Below, piece by piece: positions 6,366 through 11,626 of a stretch of 11,626 bases of DNA. This DNA comes from a bacterium (Candidatus Howlettbacteria) CG_4_10_14_0_8_um_filter_40_9 (GTDB taxonomy: Bacteria > Patescibacteriota > CPR2 > UBA1875 > GCA-2785325), in assembly GCA_002785325.1 (NCBI GenBank), contig PFMH01000083.1, positions 32,342-43,967 on the forward strand, given 5' to 3'. Within the stretch, counting starts at the first letter, position 1, and each line of letters begins with the position of its first letter. The position numbers and the translations under genes are program-made. The notes below the pieces were generated by a model. It made no database searches. It worked only from the letters and a program-made list of their open reading frames with translations, and was not told the origin of the DNA.

Positions 6366-6394
6366 AGTATGGGTTTTTTGAAAATGCTTGTCAA
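6366..6394 (-). promoter_or_regulatory. probable pilA promoter
   Basis: A consensus -35 box TTGACA (6394-6389) is followed after 17 bases by CATACT (6371-6366) as -10. Transcription would start near 6359, giving a leader of about 65 bases with a small CTGT-TTCGCG-ACAG hairpin before the Shine-Dalgarno. The alternative -10 TATAAG lies too far from the -35. Confidence 0.6.
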
Positions 6395-6402
6395 TATCAT
6401 AA

Positions 6403-6422
6403 TTAAAAATGAAAACCTCAAA
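6403..6422. repeat. left inverted arm flanking the S23 gene
   Basis: TTAAAAATGAAAACCTCAAA matches the reverse complement of 6824-6843 at 19 of 20 bases. It continues toward the gene as a 7-bp-periodic A-rich array ending near the S23 stop. It overlaps no coding sequence and lies just upstream of the pilA -35 box. Confidence 0.6.
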
Positions 6423-6451
6423 GTTAAAAGTGACAGTTAAAAAATAAAAAT

Positions 6452-6823
6452 TTATCTTTTCCCTTTAAGCGTGATGATGCTCGAAGCTATTACGTTTGAT
6501 ATTTCTGTTAATTCTTTTATAAGATATTCGACTTCTTCTTTATTACCTTTGCCAGTATCTTTAAGCAGGGAAAGCCACATCTTTGATTCATTGGCGGATT
6601 TTAGGGAGTGATGGAAAAAGTTTGTAAAATCTTTTCTGGAGCTTGCCGCCTGTGCTTCTATGTAGTTTGCCAACACACTAGTCCCGCTTCTCAAAAGTTG
6701 TTTTCCAAGAACTCTGCTCACTTCAGTCCTTGGCAATGACTCAATAAATCTGATAAGCCTTATGGCAAACACATAAATTCTCTTCTTGAAGTCACTTTTA
6801 AAGTTTGCGTTGTCATTTTTCAT
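6452..6823 (-). CDS. four-helix-bundle protein, S23/23S rRNA intervening-sequence family
   Basis: This 123-residue helical protein belongs to the family first seen encoded within 23S rRNA intervening sequences; no biochemical role is established. Family signatures are QLLRSGTSVLANYIEAQAA (42-60) and SLKSANESKMWLSLL (73-87), in a four-helix layout with a basic C-terminus (LKGKR). No rRNA sequence surrounds it; it sits between pilC and pilA in the pilus operon. The start is decided by an in-frame stop just upstream, and no Shine-Dalgarno is present. The first 12 codons (MKNDNANFKSDF) are themselves the inner part of a heptad array, so the repeat supplies the start. A near-perfect inverted 20-bp arm lies on each side, suggesting a transferred cassette. 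The fold also resembles the Avd accessory protein of diversity-generating retroelements, but no such element is near. Confidence 0.88.
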   Translation of the reverse strand: MKNDNANFKSDFKKRIYVFAIRLIRFIESLPRTEVSRVLGKQLLRSGTSVLANYIEAQAASSRKDFTNFFHHSLKSANESKMWLSLLKDTGKGNKEEVEYLIKELTEISNVIASSIITLKGKR

Positions 6824-6843
6824 TTTGAGATTTTCATTTTTAA
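6824..6843. repeat. right inverted arm flanking the S23 gene
   Basis: TTTGAGATTTTCATTTTTAA is the reverse complement of the left arm at 6403-6422 with one mismatch. It fills the gap between the pilC stop codon (6846-6844) and the S23 start codon (6823-6821) exactly. Read on the minus strand its 7-bp period runs on into the S23 coding sequence to about 6788. Confidence 0.6.
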
Positions 6844-8046
6844 CTATTTAAAAATGACTTTCCCTAGTCCATATATCGGCATCATAATAGCAACAAGAAG
6901 CGTTCCGACGACCAAGCCCATCACGACGATGATGATCGGTTCCAGAAGCGAAGAGAAGCTTTTTACGGTATTATCTACCTCTTCTTCATAATAGTTCGAA
7001 AGATTCATAAGCATGTTGTCGAGTTCCCCCGTCTGTTCTCCCACGCGCACCATCTGACTAACGATGAGTGGAAATTCGGCACTATTTTTTAACGGTGTCG
7101 AAAGCGGTATACCAGATCTTACCTCCTCGGCAGCGTCCTCAATAATCTTTTTAAAAACGACGCTACCCACAGCATCGGATACAATCTTCAAGCTGTCAAG
7201 AAGCGGAACACCAGAGCTTACAAGCCCTGATAAGGTTCTGGAAAATCTTGTTATATATACTTTTCTCAAGAAATCACCGAAAAGAGGGATATTGAGCTTA
7301 AATGCATCCCATGCCTTTCTGCCATTTACAGTATTTTGAATGTATGATCTTAAAACAAAAAATAAGGCAACAAAGAAAAGGATAAGAGGGATGAAAAATC
7401 TAGATATAAAATGGCTGAGGCCGATCATCATGCGGGTTAAAAAGGGGAGGTCGGCATTAAAACTTTTGTATAAGTCTTCCATCTGAGGCATCACATAAAC
7501 GATCATAAGACATACGACCCCAAAAACTACAGCAGCTATAAACGAAGGATAAGCCAAAGCACTCTTTAGCTTTTTATTCATCCTATAGTCTTTTTCCAGC
7601 TGATCAGCTAAACGCAAAAGAGTTTTATCCAGATTCCCAGAAGCTTCTCCTGAAGCCAGCAAACTTATATCGTTCTTGCTGAAAACGACGGGAAATTTAG
7701 ACAGCGAAACAGAGAGTTGTGATCCGCCTTCTATGTCTCTCGCGATTTGCTCCAAGATAGAAGTGAACTTTTTACTTGTAGACTGTTCTACGAGTATCTG
7801 AAGCGCTTGTGAGATTGGAAGACCGGCGTTTATCATAGTCGCAAGTTGGCGGGCAAATAACGCTTTGTTTTTTATAGAAACCCTGTCAAAAAGAGAGAAC
7901 CCGCTTTTCTGTTTTGTTATTATATCTATAGCGATCAGGCTTTTTGTAGCCAATACCTTAGCGGCCGACATCTCGTTTTCTGCCTCGATGTCGCCCTTTA
8001 TGACTTGCCCTTCTTTATTTTTCGCGAGATATGTATATTCGAGCAT
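6844..8046 (-). CDS. pilC: type IV pilus inner-membrane platform protein PilC
   Basis: PilC is the membrane platform on which the PilB and PilT motors act to insert or withdraw pilins. It is 400 residues, the usual length. Two T2SSF repeats are visible. The first starts at KALFARQLATMINAGLPISQAL (61-82), with GEASGNLD at 133-140; the second starts at ITRFSRTLSGLVSSGVPLLDSL (265-286), with the matching GEQTGELD at 336-343. Membrane segments lie near 168-187, 216-233 and 370-392. The N-terminal 50 residues (YTYLAKNKEGQVIKGDIEAE) are the cytoplasmic entry domain typical of the family. A weak AGAAAG lies before the ATG. Unusually for such operons it is separated from pilT by the GxxExxY gene and from pilA by the S23 gene. 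The protein itself appears intact. Confidence 0.96.
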   Translation of the reverse strand: MLEYTYLAKNKEGQVIKGDIEAENEMSAAKVLATKSLIAIDIITKQKSGFSLFDRVSIKNKALFARQLATMINAGLPISQALQILVEQSTSKKFTSILEQIARDIEGGSQLSVSLSKFPVVFSKNDISLLASGEASGNLDKTLLRLADQLEKDYRMNKKLKSALAYPSFIAAVVFGVVCLMIVYVMPQMEDLYKSFNADLPFLTRMMIGLSHFISRFFIPLILFFVALFFVLRSYIQNTVNGRKAWDAFKLNIPLFGDFLRKVYITRFSRTLSGLVSSGVPLLDSLKIVSDAVGSVVFKKIIEDAAEEVRSGIPLSTPLKNSAEFPLIVSQMVRVGEQTGELDNMLMNLSNYYEEEVDNTVKSFSSLLEPIIIVVMGLVVGTLLVAIMMPIYGLGKVIFK

Positions 8047-8110
8047 AATTACTTTCTAGATAACCATCTTTAATTATTATTTTAATGCTTATAAAATGCT
8101 TCCGCTATAA

Positions 8111-8145
8111 CTGACGCCTAAACAGTACGCCTAAACTGATGCAGT
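8111..8145. repeat. left imperfect inverted arm flanking the GxxExxY gene
   Basis: The arm contains ACGCCTAAAC twice (8114-8123 and 8127-8136) and ends TGATGCAGT. It aligns with the reverse complement of 8546-8581 at about 26 of 36 positions with one gap. The remaining bases between it and pilC (8047-8110) show nothing beyond AT-rich sequence. Confidence 0.5.
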
Positions 8146-8178
8146 TTGCTAAAGCTTTCTAGCTGTATCGTAAACTCT

Positions 8179-8547
8179 TCAAATAATCTGAACGCCTCTG
8201 GCACCACCAAAATTTATAAGGTAACCAACTTTGTAATCCGTAGCTTTCAAATAATACCAGAATTGTTGAATATCATCTTTGGTTATGGTTGGTTTGCATT
8301 TTAATTCTATAAAGATTCGGTTGTTTATAATTATATCCGGTATATAGATTCCAACTTTCCTTGTCTTAAAATAGATTGGTATCTGTTTTTCACTCTCGAC
8401 CTTGAGATCGTTTTCTTTGAGGTATTGTATCAACGACCTTTGATAAACTTTTTCTTTATGTCTATTCCGAAACTCTTTATAAACCGCGAATGCACCGCCT
8501 TTTATAAGGTACGACTCTTCTTTATATAAAAAATCCTTCTCATTCAC
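8179..8547 (-). CDS. GxxExxY-family protein, PD-(D/E)XK nuclease-like, possibly truncated
   Basis: This small family has a restriction-endonuclease-like fold and unknown biological role. The 122 residues show the core D71 (IPDIII), E81 and K83 (IELK), Q95-x3-Y99 followed by LKAT, and the terminal GYLINFG (108-114). In the name-giving motif the Glu and Tyr are kept (E32, Y35), but the first Gly is Arg (RHKEKVY). It starts at GTG, inside the right inverted arm, with no clear Shine-Dalgarno. It ends at TGA, the only TGA stop among the genes here. Beyond it the frame continues RVYDTARKL to a TAG at 8149-8151, which looks like a natural family C-terminus, so the TGA may be a recent CGA-to-TGA change that costs ten residues. 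It lies between pilT and pilC on the operon strand and is not expected to be a pilus component. Confidence 0.85.
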   Translation of the reverse strand: MNEKDFLYKEESYLIKGGAFAVYKEFRNRHKEKVYQRSLIQYLKENDLKVESEKQIPIYFKTRKVGIYIPDIIINNRIFIELKCKPTITKDDIQQFWYYLKATDYKVGYLINFGGARGVQII

Positions 8548-8581
8548 TGCGTCCGTTTTAGCGTTTAAGTTTTGGCGTCTG
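8546..8581. repeat. right imperfect inverted arm flanking the GxxExxY gene
   Basis: On the minus strand the arm reads from CAGACGCCAAAAC to GACGCAGT, with a TAAACGC/TAAAACG heptad texture. It includes the GTG start of the GxxExxY gene and ends 14 bases from the pilT stop codon. Confidence 0.5.
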
Positions 8582-8595
8582 TTCTGTGCGAGCGC

Positions 8596-9678
8596 TTAGC
8601 TATGCAGCAAGCGTTCCATCTCCTGAACATCTATCGCATATCCTTTGGCTTCCTCAAGAGTTATCCTCCCAGACTTCACAAGCCCCGCCAATGTCTTGTC
8701 CATAGATTGCATCCCGTGCTCTGCTCCTGTCTGGATGATGGCGTCAAGCTGATGAGTTTTCCCCTCTCTTATGATATTTCTCACCGCTGGCGTCGCGACC
8801 ATGATCTCTGCCGCTACTACTCTCCCTCCGCCGATAGCGGGGATAAGGCGCTGAGAAACTATGCCTTGCAAGATATTTGAAAGCTGTACTCTTATCTGTT
8901 GCTGTTGATGCGGAGGAAAAACGTCGATCATACGATCCATTGACTGCGCCGCATTGTTTGTATGAAGAGTGGCGAAAACAAGGTGACCGGTTTCGGCGAT
9001 AGTTATCGCAGCAGCGATAGTCTCAAGATCTCTCATCTCTCCGACAAGTACAACATCAGGGTCTTCTCGAAGAACGCTCCTTAAAGCTGCGGAGAAAGAA
9101 CGCGTATCGTAATGAACCTCTCTTTGCTCGATAATTGATTTCTTATGCATGTGAGTATACTCGATAGGATCTTCAACGGTAATGATATGGACTGCTCTTT
9201 CTGTATTTATCTTGTCTACCATCCCAGCCAAAGTCGTAGATTTACCGGATCCGGTAGGTCCTGTAACAAGTACCAATCCTCTTGGGAATGTTGTAAATGT
9301 ATCGGCTATTTTTGGAAGCCCTAGCTGTTCAGTCGATCTTATCTCCACGGGGATAAGACGAAGAGCAAGACCGATATTGCCTTTTTGATGGTAAGCATTT
9401 GCCCTAAATCTGGCGACATCGCCAAATGCAAAAGAAAAGTCGACTTCTTTGTCCTTTGTTAAGATATCTTTTTGAACGTCATCAAGTACAGAAAAAGTTA
9501 GTTTTTCAACGTCTTCAGCTTTTAGAGGGCTTAAGTCTTCAACAGGCTTTAAGGCGCCGTCTACCCTAAGCATCGGTGGCTTACCAACAGTAAGGTGAAG
9601 GTCCGAAGCGTCTTGCTTTACGACTTCTTCTAAAAGATCTTCTATTTTTACGGATTTTGTTTTTGTTTCAGTAGCCAT
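8596..9678 (-). CDS. pilT: type IV pilus retraction ATPase PilT
   Basis: PilT is a hexameric cytoplasmic ATPase that depolymerises the fibre and powers twitching or DNA uptake. At 360 residues it has the usual length. Motifs in order: Walker A GPTGSGKST (140-148), Asp box VEDPIEY (168-174), Walker B DVVLVGEMRD (208-217) and His box GHLVFATLHTNNA (231-243). AVRNIIREGK (298-307) matches the AIRNLIREGK sequence that marks PilT rather than PilB. There is no N-terminal MshEN domain and no zinc tetracysteine. A promoter-like TTTACT-17-TATAAT lies just upstream, so it may be transcribed apart from pilB. The leader is short, with no Shine-Dalgarno before the ATG. Its presence shows that this is a retractile type IV pilus and not a type II secretion system. 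Confidence 0.97.
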   Translation of the reverse strand: MATETKTKSVKIEDLLEEVVKQDASDLHLTVGKPPMLRVDGALKPVEDLSPLKAEDVEKLTFSVLDDVQKDILTKDKEVDFSFAFGDVARFRANAYHQKGNIGLALRLIPVEIRSTEQLGLPKIADTFTTFPRGLVLVTGPTGSGKSTTLAGMVDKINTERAVHIITVEDPIEYTHMHKKSIIEQREVHYDTRSFSAALRSVLREDPDVVLVGEMRDLETIAAAITIAETGHLVFATLHTNNAAQSMDRMIDVFPPHQQQQIRVQLSNILQGIVSQRLIPAIGGGRVVAAEIMVATPAVRNIIREGKTHQLDAIIQTGAEHGMQSMDKTLAGLVKSGRITLEEAKGYAIDVQEMERLLHS

Positions 9679-9704
9679 GTTTTTTTTCTTAATTACTTAT
9701 GAAT

Positions 9705-9733
9705 ATTATAATACTTCAGTTTGTATTAGTAAA
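9705..9733 (-). promoter_or_regulatory. probable pilT promoter
   Basis: A perfect TATAAT -10 (9710-9705) follows TTTACT (9733-9728) at 17 bases. The start would be near 9698, leaving a leader of about 20 bases. The -35 box overlaps the edge of the heptad array. Confidence 0.5.
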
Positions 9734-9799
9734 TCGTTATTGGTTATCCGTTATTGGTATGCTGAACAAATAACTAATGACAAATAACTATAACTATTA
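9723..9799. repeat. heptad repeat array in the pilB-pilT spacer
   Basis: From 9723 the spacer can be read in eleven consecutive 7-bp steps. TTATTGG occurs at 9737-9743 and 9751-9757, and the similar units AACAAAT at 9765-9771 and GACAAAT at 9779-9785 are 14 bases apart. It fills nearly the whole gap between the pilB stop and the pilT promoter. Confidence 0.7.
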
Positions 9800-9806
9800 C
9801 TTTATT

Positions 9807-11570
9807 TTAATCTGACGCATATCTCACCACTTCTTCTATAGTCGTCAATCCCTCCAACGCTTTTAGAAATCCGTCTTGTTTCATAGTCATCATCCCGTTT
9901 CTCACAGCTTCTTCGTGAATCTGAGAGGTCGTTGCTTTTGCGACCAAAAGGCGTTCAATCTTATCACTCATGGAGAAGACCTCAAAAATACCATTTCTGC
10001 CCTTAAATCCGGTGTTCCGACAATCGGGACACCCTTTTCCTTTGTATAAGAATATTTTTTCGTCCTCAAAAAACGGTAAATTTTTATAACCCTTATCTTC
10101 CGACGTTTCACCCTCCGATTTCTTCGGCAGTAGTGCGCCGACGGCTTTTCTTATTGCTTGCGCCAAGACGGGAGATGCCTCATACTTTTCTTTACATTTT
10201 GTGCATATAACTCTTACCAAACGCTGTCCTATAACCGTATTTACCGTGGAAGCGATGAGGAAAGGCTCGACGTCCATATCCAAAAGACGGGGGAGCACTC
10301 CTGCTGCAGAATTTGTATGCAAAGTTGAAAGTACGGTATGCCCGGTAAGCGCTGATTGGACAGCAAGCCCGGCCGTTTCTTTATCTCTCATCTCTCCGAC
10401 CATTATAATATCCGGATCCTGACGCAGGATAGATCGAAGTCCAGAGGCAAAGGTAAGCCCTACTGCGGGATTTACTTGGATCTGATTTATCCCCTCGATA
10501 TGATACTCAACCGGATCTTCGAGAGTTATGATATTTACTTCTACTGAATTCATCTTGGAAAGAAGAGCGTAAAGCGTAGTGGATTTACCTGAGCCGGTTG
10601 GACCGGTGGAAAGAACCATACCATGAGGCTTTTTTGACCCTTCTACTATCAGTTTGTATCCGCTCCCTCTTACCCCCAGCTGTTCCAAGGTTATGACACC
10701 CTTACTTTTATCAAGTAGTCTTAGAACTACTTTTTCTCCGAAGATAGTAGGGGATATAGAGACTCTGACATCGACCTCTCTTCCGTCTATCGGGAAGTTT
10801 ATCCTACCGTCTTGCGGAACTCTGTGTTCATCAATCTTTAAAGTCGCCATAATCTTTATCCTTGAGACTAGCGCCGCGTGGATATGAATCGGCAAACTCA
10901 TAGTGTCCTGGAGTATACCGTCTATCCTATATCTCACCTTTATGCTTTTTTCTCTGGGCTCTATATGTATGTCAGAAGCTCCTGACTTTACCGCGTATTC
11001 TAGAGTAGTATTTACGGCTCTCGTAACCGGAGCGTCCTGCATCATCCCACCGGCAGAAGACTGGTCTCCCTCTACAGAAGCGACTTGTACGGGGGCCGAC
11101 TCAACGTTCTTCAGGGCTTCAGAGATCTCGCTGGTGACATCTTGGTACTGGTCTATGACAGCCTGAATAGACTCACTTGAGACCATATATGGGTTCACTC
11201 TAAAACCGCTTTTCTTTTCAATAAATTCGATGATCTGGACGTTGTTGGGATCCATCATCGCTACATTTATCATCCCTCCGGTAAATCCAAAAGGAACTGC
11301 CATGTATTTTTTTGAGAGTTCTTTTGTCACATTTCTCAAGATATTTTGATCGACTCTTTGACTTCTTAGATCAACATATGGGAGATCCATGCTTATCGCT
11401 TGGGCTTTTACGATCTCCTCTTCACCCAAAAGCCCGAGTTTTTTTATAACAGATTCAAATCCCTCCCCGCTTCTTGCGCTTTCGATCTTTATGTTATCGA
11501 CTTGCTCAGCGGTCAGAAGCTTTAGGCTGGTCAAAACTTGTTCTAGTTTTTTTTGATCTTTGACAAACAT
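9807..11570 (-). CDS. pilB: type IV pilus assembly ATPase PilB
   Basis: PilB is the cytoplasmic hexameric motor that drives pilin polymerisation through PilC. Its 587 residues are full length. An N-terminal MshEN/GspE-N domain (about 1-145, with LGLLGEEEIVKAQA at 45-58) could bind a nucleotide signal such as cyclic-di-GMP. The ATPase domain shows Walker A GPTGSGKST (323-331), Asp box TLEDPVEY (349-356), Walker B DIIMVGEMRD (387-396) and His box HTVLSTLHTN (411-420). A zinc tetracysteine follows, C456-x2-C459 and C514-x2-C517, which is diagnostic for PilB/GspE and absent from PilT. A charged linker (about 480-505) separates the cysteine pairs. The ATG is preceded directly by six heptad units and no Shine-Dalgarno. 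The promoter lies outside the window. PilB and PilT are both present, so extension and retraction are both encoded. Confidence 0.97.
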   Translation of the reverse strand: MFVKDQKKLEQVLTSLKLLTAEQVDNIKIESARSGEGFESVIKKLGLLGEEEIVKAQAISMDLPYVDLRSQRVDQNILRNVTKELSKKYMAVPFGFTGGMINVAMMDPNNVQIIEFIEKKSGFRVNPYMVSSESIQAVIDQYQDVTSEISEALKNVESAPVQVASVEGDQSSAGGMMQDAPVTRAVNTTLEYAVKSGASDIHIEPREKSIKVRYRIDGILQDTMSLPIHIHAALVSRIKIMATLKIDEHRVPQDGRINFPIDGREVDVRVSISPTIFGEKVVLRLLDKSKGVITLEQLGVRGSGYKLIVEGSKKPHGMVLSTGPTGSGKSTTLYALLSKMNSVEVNIITLEDPVEYHIEGINQIQVNPAVGLTFASGLRSILRQDPDIIMVGEMRDKETAGLAVQSALTGHTVLSTLHTNSAAGVLPRLLDMDVEPFLIASTVNTVIGQRLVRVICTKCKEKYEASPVLAQAIRKAVGALLPKKSEGETSEDKGYKNLPFFEDEKIFLYKGKGCPDCRNTGFKGRNGIFEVFSMSDKIERLLVAKATTSQIHEEAVRNGMMTMKQDGFLKALEGLTTIEEVVRYASD

Positions 11571-11612
11571 GGGCTAGAGGTTAGTGGTTAGAGATTAGTG
11601 GCTAGGAGCTAG
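11571..11612. repeat. six-unit heptad array abutting the pilB start
   Basis: Exactly six 7-bp units, each ending TAG on the plus strand (consensus NRRYTAG, for example TGGTTAG at 11585-11591), run without a phase break from the base next to the pilB ATG. They replace any Shine-Dalgarno. The last 14 bases of the window show nothing further. Confidence 0.75.
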
Positions 11613-11626
11613 ACTTTGAAAATAAG

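Noticed and set aside
6452..6823. Avd accessory protein of a diversity-generating retroelement
   Set aside because: The fold class is similar, but there is no reverse transcriptase and no template/variable repeat pair in the window, and the sequence motifs fit the S23 family.
6403..6843. Intervening sequence within a 23S rRNA gene
   Set aside because: The flanks are pilC and pilA, with no rRNA sequence on either side.
8179..8181. TGA recoded as Gly or Trp (alternative code of some Patescibacteria)
   Set aside because: All other genes are long and complete with no in-frame TGA, and their glycines use normal codons. One TGA with a readable tail is better explained by a point mutation.
8572..8880. 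Plus-strand reading frame opposite the 3' end of pilT
   Set aside because: It is fully antisense to a well-conserved ATPase gene and has no start signal or recognisable motif.
9723..9799. CRISPR-like array
   Set aside because: The units are 7 bp and degenerate, with no constant long repeat or spacers, and no cas genes are present.
2280..11570. Type II secretion system instead of type IV pilus
   Set aside because: PilT with its AIRNLIRE-like motif and the absence of a secretin and of GspL/M genes argue for a retractile pilus, despite the GspH-I-J-K order of minor pilins.

Overview
The window is about 11.6 kb of moderately AT-rich bacterial DNA. It carries a near-complete type IV pilus locus on the minus strand, followed by a convergent tyrosine recombinase (+) and an undecaprenyl-diphosphatase gene (-). 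No secretin or other outer-membrane gene is present. Small passenger genes (an S23-type four-helix-bundle protein and a GxxExxY nuclease-like protein) sit inside the pilus operon, and almost all starts lack a Shine-Dalgarno. This combination fits a Candidate Phyla Radiation (Patescibacteria) genome best. The lineage is an inference, not something the sequence proves. The ordinary bacterial code is used: long frames run free of internal TAA, TAG and TGA.

Layout in the direction of pilus transcription, from the right edge leftwards. pilB (assembly ATPase, 9807-11570) is followed by a repeat-filled spacer holding a likely pilT promoter. Then come pilT (retraction ATPase, 8596-9678), the GxxExxY gene (8179-8547), pilC (platform, 6844-8046), the S23 gene (6452-6823) and pilA (major pilin, 5852-6292). 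pilA has its own promoter and the only strong ribosome binding site seen, and two hairpins follow it. After these come pilD (prepilin peptidase, 4877-5740) and four tightly packed minor pilins in the order H-I-J-K (2280-4848). The last minor pilin meets xerC (1240-2283, +) tail to tail, both stop codons lying in one CTAG. uppP (214-1014, -) and a composite palindromic repeat (65-196) fill the left end.

How the genes work together: PilD trims and methylates prepilins, PilC with PilB polymerises PilA, PilT retracts the fibre, and the H-I-J-K set probably forms the tip or primes assembly. The alignment genes pilM, pilN and pilO are not here and must lie elsewhere if the machine is complete.

The most unusual content is repeat biology. 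Degenerate arrays with a 7-bp period occupy most gene spacers. They abut the start codons of xerC and pilB, encode the first residues of the S23 protein, and have invaded the pilD coding sequence in three places. Inverted arms bracket both passenger genes, as if each were a small cassette inserted in the operon. Three further genes carry in-frame dispersed-repeat sequence: xerC has a palindromic element of about 40 codons, and two prepilin leaders each have an LxQSKG peptide that duplicates the cleavage region.
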